This document shows, one piece after another, positions 1 through 62,911 of a stretch of 64,000 nucleotides of DNA. The notes beneath the pieces are model-generated. The model ran no database searches and was not told the origin of the DNA. It saw only the letters and a program-made list of their open reading frames with translations. Position numbers and translations under genes: made by a program. Source of the DNA: Patiria miniata (Eukaryota; Echinodermata; Asteroidea; Valvatida; Asterinidae); assembly GCF_015706575.1 (NCBI RefSeq), contig NW_024037058.1:19551547-19615546 (forward strand), read 5' to 3'. How positions within the stretch are numbered: position 1 is the stretch's first letter; each line of letters begins with the position of its first letter.

Positions 1-330
1 CCCTTATTATGAAATACCTTACTTGACTGTAAGTAAATAAAAATCTCAAGCATCCTGTAAAATTGTTGCGCCTGGTATGCTGTCATTTTTAGAGAAAAGT
101 GAAATTTTAATTGTATCGCTTTCCAACGATGGTCAGCCAAACCATCCTTGGAAAATGAAGGCCTTTAAAACACTGCCCCCAATTGACCGAATTTAGTTTT
201 TGTTTGCTACCAGTTACATATCTCTGGAAGGGTGCAAGCCAGCCAGTCTGGTTCCCTGACATGACAATTCCCTGAATTATCAAAAGTGTCGGGTCAGGGA
301 ACCAGACTACAAGAACAGCATTTTCTTCTG
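1..330 (-). repeat. Partial family B element (TTAAAGGGAA termini)
   Basis: It matches the interiors of 47922-48452 (opposite orientation) and 15817-16145: the same AATACCTTACT start, AGCAT..TGTAAAAT block and CAAGCC..C block. It contains a 16-bp perfect inverted pair, AGTCTGGTTCCCTGAC at 245-260 and 293-308. It is cut by the window edge. Confidence 0.7.
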
Positions 331-354
331 TTGTTTTTTTCCAGCATCCATCAA

Positions 355-955
355 TAATAATAATAATAATAATGTAAATTTCTATAGCGCCGAATCCATT
401 AAAAAAATGCTCCAAGGCGCTTTACAATCAAACAATTTATATAAATAAAAGGAATATATATTAAATTTAAAAATGTGATTTTAAATCTCAAAATTGATAA
501 CATAACACTATAGTAATTAAAAAAGTCTGAACCACAAGTCGACACCCCCGGACAGAGCAGAAAACAACCCCCTCCCAACAAGCTTGACCAAATCAAACAA
601 ATTATACAAGTAAAAAAGGAATTTCAATTAAAATTAAAAATGCACAAAAAACACTGAAATGTAAATGTAAACTAAACATGGTCAAAAAGTCATTAAAAAG
701 CCTGAAACCACATGTAGACACCCCTGGACAGAACAGAAACAACAACCCCCTCCCCACCCCCACCCCTCTAGTTAGACCAAATCAAACAATTTATATAAAT
801 AAAATAGGAATATCAATTAAATTAAAATTAAAAATGTGATTATTTAAAAACTCTAAAAATGGAAAACAAACCACTAAAGAAATTCAAGAGCCTGAACCAC
901 ATGTGGAACACCCCAGGACAGAACAGGAAAACAACGACCCCCCCCCCCCCCACCC
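355..955. repeat. Degenerate ~185-bp tandem repeat, about three units
   Basis: AAATCAAACAA followed by TATA-rich sequence recurs near 427, 589 and 778. Each unit also carries a CCTGAACCACA..GACACCCC..GGACAGA block and a C-run. An AATAATAAT run and TATAGCGC at the left edge look like a SINE tail. It lies beyond the proposed 3' end of the WDR97-like gene. Confidence 0.65.
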
Positions 956-1319
956 TGATCAAAATGCCACATTCAATCCCTCTGATGGTGAAATAAACAG
1001 AACGTGGTGTATAAAAAGCAACCTCGAAAACCAAGGGCAATAAGAAAAACAATATGAATCAATCAATCAAAAAATCATGAAGTAAAAGAAAATAAAGTAA
1101 TTTAAAAACTAGCATAACAGTCTGTAAGAATGCCCAACACTTTAAACAGGTCAGTGGAACAACATTTGCTAAATACTAAGCCCCAAATCAGTCCATTTCT
1201 GACAATCACAGCAAAAGCAAATGTTCAATCTTTCTCCAATAGATTCTGATATTTAAAATTAACCTGGGGGCGATGGGACAAAAACACCTGTTGGTCTGTA
1301 GAATTTAATTTACTACTAA

Positions 1320-1660
1320 GTTTAAAGGTAGGGTAGATCATTTTTTATTTGTGCGTTTTATTTTTTTTCAAGCAACAAAAGTACTCAAAATCTAAAGAAG
1401 GGTGCTTAACAACTAACCTGATGAACTTTTAGCTCAGTGAATGTCATACATCCAAGAAAACAATATTTTAGGTTCATGGTTTCAATGCAAAAGTTGCCAA
1501 GTCATGTTTTGAAGTGCGCCGGAAATTAGAATCCGGGACACATTCTCATTCAGCCAATTGCAGCTACCCGATTTCAAGCACTGAACCGACGAATACTAGC
1601 GACTGCGCGCACGTGGGCGTCATGTGAACGCTTGCGAGCACCCATTAATATCATTCCACA
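1320..1660 (+). repeat. Degenerate family A element
   Basis: An old copy of the element seen at 24709-25258. It keeps TTTAAAGGTA at its start, GCAACAAAAGTACTCAAAAT, the AACCTGATGAA..TTTTAGCTCAG block and the GC-rich core with GCGCGCACGTG. The right terminus is lost. Confidence 0.7.
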
Positions 1661-1882
1661 AACGGTCTCATTTTCACTTGAACATTACAACCATACATTT
1701 TTATCAAAATGGTCCTGTCATTTGCAAATGAAGCTAGATTTGACTATTTCAATCACTCCAACTGCATTTTGAAAAGAACTACAAAAACCCAATTAAATAA
1801 AAGATATAATACTCTTATACTCATCTCTCAGTAGAACCAGTAAACAACTTTACTTGTAAAAAAAAAATCGACAAAACCAGCA

Positions 1883-1888
1883 TTTATT
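1883..1888 (-). terminator. Candidate polyadenylation signal of WDR97-like gene
   Basis: AATAAA on the minus strand, about 370 bases past the proposed stop codon. The region is A/T-rich, so a chance match is possible. Confidence 0.35.
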
Positions 1889-2253
1889 ATTACTTCACTA
1901 TTTTAAATTCCCCAAATAAAAAAGAAAAATGAACAAGAACAATTGAAAAAACAAAACATTGTGAGAATCCAATAATTTGAAAATGAAAAAAAAAAAATGC
2001 TACAAAATGCTAACTGGATTGACCTGATTGACCATACAAATTGACAGAATGAGGGGCCTAGTAACATTTCGATCCTTAGCAGGACTTTTCTCAAAGGGAA
2101 AAAAAAGTATTCTTTGATAAAAGACTACACTAACACTCCTTCCGACACCAGCAACTTCACCACAACTTCCCCCCTTGGAAGAAGAGATTCAAAATACATA
2201 AATCGCCAAAAGGAAGCCGTCAGCGGCTTGGAAAACTTCCTGTGTTTGCTGTC

Positions 2254-53789
<51,536 letters not shown>

Positions 53790-54071
53790 GTCACTCAGGC
53801 TTGACTCGTCACATTTTAAAAATATCTACTTGGACAAAAGTTTTGCTGCCTCGAAGACAAAGTATTGTGTCTGACAAGCATCTGTTCCCGACTGCCCACA
53901 CCCAGTTTTGTAGTTTACCGAACATAGAGGATTTGTCACTCATCATTCATGGGTTTTAGCGCAAGGCTGGTATATTGACGGATTTTTTTTAACAAATGAA
54001 ACCATTATCTGTAAAAGCTGGATCATCTTGTGATGTATTCAAGAAGTTCTGAAGTTCTGGACTTCTGGAAT
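53790..54071 (-). other. 5' UTR part of WDR97-like exon 1
   Basis: A strong acceptor (TTTTGTTTCCACAG) lies 282 bases upstream of the ATG, so exon 1 probably begins with this noncoding stretch. It contains short upstream ATGs and an in-frame TAG just before the start region. Confidence 0.55.
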
Positions 54072-55618
54072 CTGTGGAAACAAAAAAGATACAAATTAAT
54101 TAAAATCACAATATGAGTCATAAATATACCAGTTTGAATCCTCTATTCATACCAGAAGTTTGCATGGGTGTTTTAATCTTGATTTTTAAATACAAGGTTT
54201 AATTGGTGTATTCTAAGATTAAGACCTTTTTACTCTTGTTTTTAAATCTATGTGTACTTGATTGTTGTAATTTTCTCCTTTTTTTTTTACGACTTTTTAG
54301 ATTTTTTGTAGTAAGGTTCTACTGGAATTTGTTTCAAACCCAAAGGGTAAATTTTGTTTCTGCGATTGTCCGTGCTTTATAAATTTCTCTTTTATCACTT
54401 TTATTATTCTGTGAGATAAAAAAAAAACTTGTTCATGATAGAGAGCATATCGCACACCCTACAAGTAAAAACTACTTTCAAATTGACGTTCCTGACTTCA
54501 GTTGTATATATCTGGACACTGTATGCAGATTGAGAATTTCTCAAGGACTTTTGGAACCTTTTCACACCAGAACAATTGATTAATTGATTGGTCAGATCTG
54601 GACGCTCTTATTCCCAAAGTGATTGCAGAGATAATCCCTCATCCATGCCCCTTTAATCCTCCTGGGTTAACGTCAAGCAGAACAAACAGAGCCCGAGGGT
54701 GTTTAGCATAAATTCTTTCTGCGGCTACAATCGATGAGGAGTATGCACATTTTATTCTTTGAAAAAGTCTTGGTGTAGTCGTATTAACTAAAACAAATTT
54801 CTATTTTTAATCACAATGGAAGTGTGTGTAGATCCCTGCCTGTATACTCAATAATCACATTTCCAGTTTTATGATATTGAAATGTGGGAACACTTTCTAT
54901 TTCAAAATCACAAATTTAGTTCCAAAGAAAAAAAGAAGCAATGGAGTTGCATAAATCTAACGCATTGCCTTTACTTTTTCAATTTTTTACTGGTGAATGG
55001 AAAAAAGTGGTAATCATGTAGTTTAGGACCCCGTTCCATATAACTATAAGTAAGGGTGTGCGTATACGGGTTTTGTTGGGACCGGGGACCCGATTCACGT
55101 AACGGGCAGGTAGCCAGGTACCCGTGATTTTTTTAAATCATAAAAAATGATTCTTTCTGGCAAGTAACAAGAAATTTACAACTTGTAAATTTCTTGTTTC
55201 TTTGTGGAAAGAATTCCATTCGTACGTCACTAGTTTTTCCCTGCAATGACTCATCAACCTTCAGAGAGGAATAACATGTCCTAAAAAGTGAACTTGAATT
55301 TAGCAGGGAAAATACTGAAGCATTAAGGGCCTAGGCCTAGGCCCTAGTTGGAAATTTACTTAGAATTGTTCAGACCAGTCTCATGGGGTTCGTACACAGG
55401 GTGTCAAGTGGCGTACGTATTATGGAATTCTTTCCCCGGGTAAAAAACTTTAAAATAGCAACAAACAATTGCTTTGGCCTGCCTAGTAACGAGTAACTAG
55501 GACTCGTAGGAATCGTCTTTTTTAACATTTGGACATGGTCTGGCGCGGCAATAATCTACCCATATCGCAATTGGTTAATGTAAATTGTAATGAAATTTGA
55601 TCTACAAAATGTACTCAC
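54072..55618. other. First intron of WDR97-like gene, no feature seen
   Basis: AT-rich. The ACCCGATTCACGTAACGGGC..GGTACCCGTG words at about 55080-55130 resemble 17030-17080. No frame or RNA gene. Confidence 0.45.
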
Positions 55619-55960
55619 CCAAGCCTCCCTCCAAAGTATCCCAAAAGTATATATTTACAAATATATAAAGGAACGGGGAATTTCAAGTTAATCTTACATT
55701 CTGCTAGGAATTTCACTGAAAATGTCAGCGTATCACGTAACGTTTTTCGTGGCGAAAATTGGCTTCACTGCTTCGTTCCGTGTCCCCATTTCGTCGTTGT
55801 ACTCGTATTAATTTAGTCTGTCAATAAATGTGATTCCTCCCGGCCCACGTCGTAGAAACACTGTGAGGACTGCTGCGGCAGATCCTAGACCGTGGAGCGT
55901 TTCCGCGGATACGGCGTCGTATTGCATAACAGTGGCGCGGTATTATAAAAAGCAAAACAA
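55619..55960 (-). promoter_or_regulatory. Candidate first noncoding exon and promoter of WDR97-like gene
   Basis: A GTGAGT donor on the minus strand ends a possible noncoding exon at 55619. The bases to its right, about 55840-55940, are the most CpG-rich, non-repetitive stretch upstream of the gene. No TATA box is certain. The donor and base composition are seen; the promoter role is inferred. Confidence 0.3.
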
Positions 55961-58900
55961 TCAAAAGTTCTTCAACTTAATAATTATGTCGTCAAGTAGA
56001 TCGCTACTTAATATCTATTGCATGACGTGGTAGGCGGTCTGAACCCCCCCCCCCGGGTTAAAAAAACAACAAAAAAACAGCATTTTTTGGGGGGCGTGGC
56101 GGGGGAAGGGGAAAAAACAGTAAAAAAAAAAATTAGTGAAATGTGCTTTGCCCCCACAGACATGCGTTAATATGTCTGTGTTTGCCCCCCTCTTGAAAAA
56201 ATCCTGGCGACGCCCATGCATATATCTGTTCCCTTTTGACAGCTAACCCCCCCCCCCCGCAAAAGCTTTTAAATGACTAGAAACGGGTGATCATCACGTT
56301 GAGATTACAAGGTCGGGGACAAAGCCTGTGAAATTCGGAAAACAAGGCGCACCGAAGCGCACAGCATCAACCCCCACCTGCTATGGTCTTTTTTGTGTGG
56401 TGGGGGGATGTAGGCCTACGTCGTATTGGAAGGGGGCATTGGCCACTCCCGCCCGAGCAGCGTAGCCAGGGTTTTCATAGGGGATGAGATTTTTTTTGTT
56501 GGGGGGGGGGGTGGAGATTAGGGTGGAGCGGCACCCAAATTCATACTGCTGAAAGCTGGACAGGTAGACATGCAGGTTCTTTTCACCGGACACCCAGCCT
56601 CCGTAAAATCCCCGAAAGTGTGGCGCTATTCAAAAACGATATCTTGGTCAGTTTCACACAATAGGTTACGTAACGTAAAAAATAATTTGTTTAAAAGGGC
56701 ACTTTCTGTAAAAAAAAAAACACCCAGCTAATCATGGTAACTTAAGAGAGTGCTTATCTCCGGCTGCAAAATTTCCAGTGGGGGGGGGGGGGGGGGGGGG
56801 GACTGGGGCGACGACAATTCTTTTTCATAGGGGTGGGGGCGTGCGCCGCGGTGCCTGAGATGTTTCCACTCCCCCCCCCCCCAACCCTCGGCAATTTGAA
56901 GGTTTTGGTCTTGAGCCTTGCAATATCAAAACTGTACCCCAAACAGGGGGAAGGGGACCACGTTTTCCCCACCTCCTTCCCCGGAATATCTCATTCATAG
57001 GTTCCTGTCAATCAAAAGTTTTCCGCCGCATGTTTTCTAATTGCCTTAGCCCAAAATTACGCCATTTTGTCTTTGAGCTTCCGGAACCCTCCGCGACCCT
57101 TCTGTGGGCATTTTACACGGGGTTGACAAAATAAACCTAACCGTAAGGAACGTTCATGTTGGAATTTAACTTGGCATTCCACAAGAAAAAATGATGAGAA
57201 ATCGGTTGTAGATGGGTAAAAACTCATTTTACTCAGGACCTTTGACATCCGCATTTTCGTAGCTAGGTCTATTTCATAAATTTCATCTTTGTACGAGTGC
57301 TCCGAATTATAGTTCACATGTATTTCAGATTCTCGGAAGTGAGGGGTTAATTTTGGCACGATATTTCTCTTTCACGTCATGCGATTTTTCAGTTTCTGTA
57401 AATTGAGATGTTAGTAACAATTTTACAAAGGCCTTTTCCGAGGGTGGTTTTCTTAAGCAAACTAATGTACCAAAAATAATTTTCAAAACTCCTACTTTTA
57501 CACCCTAGTCTGGAAGCGGGTTACCAGGGGTCAACTTTCAAGTTCTATTGTCCTAGGCGCGGTGGTTAAAGAGGGGCTGCACCCCACGCTCCCCCCCCCC
57601 CCAAAAAAATCCTGGTGACGGGCCAGTCCGGCTGCGCCCTGGCCTGCGATCGAGAGTACGCCAATGACTTGTGCAAAGCTGATTGTATACTTGGCATTAA
57701 ATCGAATTAATTGGGCCTCAAATACTAACCGACTGCCGAAATTATGACAAAATATTGACGGTTTCACGGTTCGCTCATAAAGTCGATAGCAAATATCATG
57801 CATCGCAGCCGTTTATAGTTTATTTTTGAAAATGCAAATAGGCTAGGCACTGATATCTCTTCAATGGCGAAATTACATGTACCAGAAAAAAAAAATACAA
57901 GTTATCTCGCAAAGAACACTGCTTACTATGCTGATTCAATATAGTACATTTGTAATTATTAACGAATAATGTACACACACCGGGAATTGGCGGACAAAAG
58001 TTCGAAGAACTTTGGCTTGGCTTGCCAGTGGACTTGAACTCTAAACATGGCCGCTAGCTCAGTGTGCCATATTTGCTTTAAATCTGTTGACTCAACGCAA
58101 TTGAACCCAACTGCAAGTGGGTCACAGTTATCATTCTATGATCATCATTAACAACGATGTGTAATTTCATCCTATTTTTAATCAATGGTCATACATGACT
58201 AAAAGCGACTTATACGGGTGTGGTTTTATAAGAATATCAGACTCCATGCAGTGGTTGAACTAAACTTTATATTTTAGCCGAGGATAAAGTGCAGTTAAGT
58301 TATCAATCAACGAGTTGTTGAATTTTTTTGTCATAATTTACCAATAATAAAGATGAATCTCCAAAGTGAACATTGTTTTTTCCCAAAATGTAAGACGTAA
58401 ATTGTTGTGAAGGACTGGACACCGACAAGCTCTAGATGGCGTTGCTCACCCAGTAGGCCATACAAATTTCTGCGTAACAAAATCAAATGACTTTTAATAG
58501 GAAATCAAATATTCTTTTGTTGCATCAAAATAATAATTGCACTTCCATAAGTGAATCGATAGGAATAATATAATACAAAACAGAGTGAAATTTTTTCCCC
58601 AGAAGAATGGTGATATAATGTTGACACAGTGAATCGCCACTACTTGAGTGGATTTCCCCGTTGTACGCAACATTCGTGAGATATTTTGGTATAAATTCCA
58701 AGTGCTGAAATTAGTTAAAATAATTACATTCCATACATTTTTCATACTTAATTGTTGTATTACGGTGGTTAATTACAATATTTTTACAGAAATAATAACT
58801 CATGCATAGGCAAATGTGGCTATTTTTTTTTTTAAATATATAGTAAAAATTGACAAATTAATTAAGCTGTGTTATTTTCAGAAACGATACTTCGAAATGA

Positions 58901-59613
58901 ACGTGCTGAAATTACAAATGCGAATTAAGGTATTTTCTTTACAGAGGAGAAATTATTTACCCTTAAATATGACCAACAATTATTTGTGAAATAGCTGCCA
59001 GAGAGGCTTGCGTAATTTCAAGGCAGAAACCATGAGAAAGTTCATATTATGCATAATTAAATTAATTTTTAAGCTTGGAAGAAGCTTGCCCTTATATATT
59101 TTGGGCCTTTTTAACTTATTGTATCAACTTTATACAATGGGTTTTTTTTTTAAAATAAATCTGATCCCCACAATATATGAATTATTGTAACCCTTCATTA
59201 GTTTCAGGGACAATGTTAACATAAAAAGGTATGAAACGTCGATGATAGTGGATAAATAAGGTAATTTATGCGCATTTTATACGACTTTGGTTTTCAATTC
59301 CCATCGTTTATATTTCTTTTCCACTTCTAAAGCATCAACATCGTTCGAAGAAATCATAATAATTATCAAAAGTTCTTCACTATAAGATCGTTTGCACTGC
59401 ACGTCAGCTTTGAATTGTGTGCTTAGTTGCTTTGTACAATTAATTAGCATAACAAAACACAGCACACTATGGCTGCTGCAGTGCAAGCCATCTATAGTCA
59501 ATGTATAATCTTTGACTAGGCCAAGTTTGGGAAAAAGAACAGTCTTTTTGTCAAAAGGTCTATTTGAACAAAGAAAGAAGTACTTGACTGGGTTAAATTG
59601 CTCCTTGCTAATG
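55961..59613. other. Intergenic repeat mosaic
   Basis: Between the WDR97-like promoter region and the FABP gene. It holds several G or C homopolymer runs (56046, 56249, 56499, 56780, 56873, 57592), phrases such as CCTGGCGACGCCCATGCAT and AGCAGCGTAGCCAGGG typical of decayed repeats, then AT-rich DNA from 57800. I see no coding gene. Confidence 0.5.
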
Positions 59614-60109
59614 TACAGGGTGACCCCCCCCCCCAAAAAAAGTTGGGCAACCAGATATCGTTAAATTTCTCAAAAAAAATCTAACATGGGTATTTCATTT
59701 TGATGAGGCATATTAATTATACTCTTGTGTATAATCAGTGAAAATGCCATAGAAACCCATTCACGCAAACCAGAGATTTAACTGATTATAAAAGGCTATG
59801 TGTCTTTCACCCATTCCAATGGAATGGGATTTACATCAGAGTGAAAGGCCCAATCTGATGCACTGATATCGTTAACTGTGTAAATCCCACCGGAATGGGT
59901 GAAAAACCCTCAGCCTTTTACAATCTGTTAGATCTCTGGTTTGCATGAACGGATTTCCATGGCATTTTTACTGATTATAATATATACAAGAGTATATAAT
60001 AAATATGCTCCATCAAGATTAAATGCTAATGTTTAAATACTAATGTTAAATAGTTTTTGAGAAATTAAAGGATATCTGCTCGCACAACTTTTTGGGGGTA
60101 ATCCTGTAT
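59614..60109. mobile_element. 496-bp foldback ending TACAGGGTGA / ATCCTGTATA
   Basis: The arms pair across most of the length (TTCACCCATTCCAATGGAAT.. / ..CACCGGAATGGGTGAA; GAGATTTAACTGATTATAAA.. and its inverse). The centre is near 59860. It lies 180 bases downstream of the FABP stop codon. Confidence 0.85.
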
Positions 60110-60291
60110 ATAGCGAATAGTTGTTCACAAGGTCACATTTGGCGTGTAAGTTTTTTTGGAGAGCAAATTGACGTCTGGATGGAACCCCGGAGAACGTGCT
60201 TCAGCGTCGTTCTTATAGCTTTCCTCTGTCAAAATCCTGCGTTAATATAGAAGCAGTACTGGCAATTTGTAAGGAATGGTAGCATCATCTT

Positions 60292-60759
60292 CTAGACAGT
60301 TCGTACAAAGTATCGCTTGGCAACCACCGTGCCAACCATCTGCGTCTGCACCAGCATCCCTCCAACCAGCTCCCTGGTGATGTGGATCCCATCCTCCGGT
60401 CGACTCATGTTCCGGATGGACAGTTTCTTGCCCTCCCGGTCCCAGCTGGGCATGTAGGTGGCCTCCTCTCCGTCCAGGGTCGAGTCCGGGTTGGTGAACT
60501 CCTGCCCGACCGTGTACCGGTCCTCCATGGAGCGCATGGGCGTGGAGAGGGTCACCACCATGTTGTCGTCGTCATCCTGTTTGATTTCCATGGTGGGAGC
60601 CTGGGAGCTAGCCGCCACGCGGGCGATTTTGCCAACGCCCAGCGCTTGCAGAAACTCGTCATAGTTCTCGTTTTTGATCAGCTTCCACTTGCCAGTCAGA
60701 TCCACCGGCGCTTTGGCCTTGGGGGTTTGCGGTTCTTGCTCACCTGCCGAATCCGACAT
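60292..60759 (-). CDS. Fatty-acid/retinoid-binding protein family (FABP/CRABP), intronless
   Basis: A 155-residue intracellular lipid-binding protein in one uninterrupted frame. The core starts near residue 19 with VDLTGKWKLIKNENYDEFLQ, the usual FABP first strand and helix start (G-x-W, then N-x-x-F). The C-terminal strands read GIHITRELVGGMLVQTQMVG and AKRYFVRTV. Arg129 and Arg149 fall where the family's carboxylate-binding arginines lie; the usual R-x-Y ends here as R-Y-F. Members normally have 127-140 residues; the extra length is an acidic, Pro/Lys N-terminal extension. FABP genes usually have three introns, so a single exon suggests a retrocopy or lost introns. It probably binds a fatty acid or retinoid in the cytosol. 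The start is the only upstream Met. No AATAAA is seen close downstream. Confidence 0.9.
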   Translation of the reverse strand: MSDSAGEQEPQTPKAKAPVDLTGKWKLIKNENYDEFLQALGVGKIARVAASSQAPTMEIKQDDDDNMVVTLSTPMRSMEDRYTVGQEFTNPDSTLDGEEATYMPSWDREGKKLSIRNMSRPEDGIHITRELVGGMLVQTQMVGTVVAKRYFVRTV

Positions 60760-60765
60760 CTTTAA

Positions 60766-62240
60766 AAATCAGCTGTTTTTCTCTTTAAAACCTGTAGATT
60801 TGTGTTTGGCCTCCAAACCGTCAGTTGGTAAATGAGACGACCACACAACCGTTCGGTAGTTATAAATGGCGTTTCAAAGTTCATATGTTTCCGCGGTGAC
60901 GAGGTTTTACCCATTCGTTAGAAAGTCACGTGACTTCACATGAGCACATTACATCCGGACTTTGGCATCGTAATTAATAACTGCACCAATCAATTTGAAA
61001 TGACTCAACAATACCTCGGGATTTCGAGTCATCGCACAATCTAGTTTTTTTACCACGCATGCGTCCAACCCGTAGATAGTATATCAAAAAATGATTTCAA
61101 CTGATCCAAATAACCCTTGTACTTGACCCTTGGATCCTGTAGCCTATGCCTCCAGCGAGAACAAACCGACGGTCTAAAGGACAGGCCACTCGCCAGGGCA
61201 TACACGACGTGCATGTGAAGCTGACACCGTGTACAAAATTAGAAGCTTACATGAGTTTGCCAGTAATAGAGGTTCGTCACTTCGTCAAAACGAAAAACTG
61301 AGTGCGTCGCACTTTCATTACTTTGTGTATTTAGCGTAATTAACGAACGATGGAATTTTGTGTGGAAATATTTAGTGTATAAAACAAAGCTGTTGTCTTT
61401 AATTGTTGACGATCATTCAACGATGAAAAATGTTTATATTGGAAGGTTATGAATTGTAAATATTTGTAAGCTCTGGCAGGAGCTTCTACATGTCATTATT
61501 GGTGGTCGGTCGGTCGGTCGGTCTGTATGTCTGTCCCCGAAAGACCAAAACTAATTTGACTAATGGACCAAATACCACGCTGGTCATAAAAGGCACTCTT
61601 GCCGACGGTTTTATCGGAACAGCGATTTTGTTTCGATCGATGCGCATGCGCGTTTACAGTTTTGCACATGTCTGTCCCCGAAATTAAATGGACCAAAATA
61701 TGCCCCATAAGTTTACCCCAAAAAATATAACTATCAAATTTTGTTTGAACGATTCGACTTTCTCCAGTATAAATCGAAATCATGCCGCCTGAACACGTAA
61801 ACGTGTGAATAATATTCATACGTTAAGTATATAAGTGCAAAACAATTTCCACTAACTTGTACAGATAATTATGTCGCGCATAATAACTTGTTCACAGAGC
61901 CTTTAACAAAATCCAAACCGCATTAATTGCATCGTAAAGTCTAAACAAACAGTCTCTTTAATGTCTATGTATGACTTCATTGTTTGCAAAGACAAACCAT
62001 GCATACCCGCAGAATTGTATACCATGAAATGCACGTTTCTTTGTGTACAAAATGTGAATGTGTATAAAAGAATTAATCATTATGTGTGTGTCCAATAATG
62101 TTGATGTTTCATAAAATTGTCCTTCAAAGAGAATAACCTTCTTTCTGAATGTCTAAAGGACAACCAAGTGAAAGTTGAGGTCCAAGTGGAAATCGTCAGA
62201 TCTTGATGTGCACACGATGCAGAAACATTGAACTGGTTTT
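60766..62240. other. Intergenic region between FABP and GPCR genes
   Basis: The first 150 bases should hold the FABP promoter; ATTTATAACT lies about 100 bases before its ATG on the minus strand. A (GGTC)n run sits at 61503-61523 within a dispersed repeat containing TGTCTGTCCCCGAAA twice (61530, 61668). Otherwise nothing is seen. Confidence 0.45.
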
Positions 62241-62450
62241 GTAATGGACCGATCCAGTAAGCACCGCCCCATGGTATTCTGACCAATCACAGCCGTGATT
62301 TATGTCCGACATCCGTGCACAAAGGTCCAACATGCGAGCACGCGCGTATGATGCGCGCGGCAGGAAAATGCAGTGTGGCATTGGAAAGGAGCACGTGTTA
62401 ATTTGCCCAGTGCGCAGTGGGAGGGGCTTACTGGATCGGTCCATTGTCCA
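62241..62450. mobile_element. Inverted-repeat element upstream of the GPCR
   Basis: AATGGACCGATCCAGTAAGC at 62243 and its exact inverse at about 62426-62445 enclose about 160 bases rich in CGCGCG words. It ends about 460 bases before the GPCR start codon. Confidence 0.8.
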
Positions 62451-62769
62451 GACTGATGGAACAGGAACTTCCATAATACTCGCAAAAGGCAATGTAAGAT
62501 TTACTTTGCAAACAAGCCGTGTTTTCGAAAACTAACTTTTTTTCTTTTGTTACACATTCGGACGATTCAATCCACTTTTCGAGACAATAATTGTAACGCC
62601 TGGCTCAGATAATTATGGGAGTGGCGAACATCATAATAAGTCTGGCCGATTCCACTCATAGCTCTTATCCCAAGACGATTTACCGGTACTCGGTATTGTG
62701 CTTACAGAGACAGGCTATGCGCATAATATCTTCACGTTTATTGGACAAGAGCTACTCAGCAGGAACGCT

Positions 62770-62775
62770 TATAAA
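62770..62775 (+). promoter_or_regulatory. Possible TATA box of the GPCR gene
   Basis: TATAAA in GCTTATAAAGGATG, about 140 bases before the start codon and on the coding strand. Position and orientation fit a promoter; there is no other support. Confidence 0.3.
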
Positions 62776-62911
62776 GGATGCGTCAACTGGTACGGTTGTC
62801 TCTTGATGTCTTGCGATCAAAGAGGTTTCAAGTTTATGTAGACAAAAACGTGTACATGTACACCCTTTTACTCAAATAGCTGCACACAATAGGCCTATAG
62901 CTGATAAAGAC

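Noticed and set aside
56754-57359. Open frames in the G/C-run mosaic
   Set aside because: They depend on homopolymer runs of uncertain length and show no conserved motif.
59277-59636. A 119-codon minus-strand frame
   Set aside because: AT-rich composition, no domain, and it begins in the terminus of a foldback; treated as chance.
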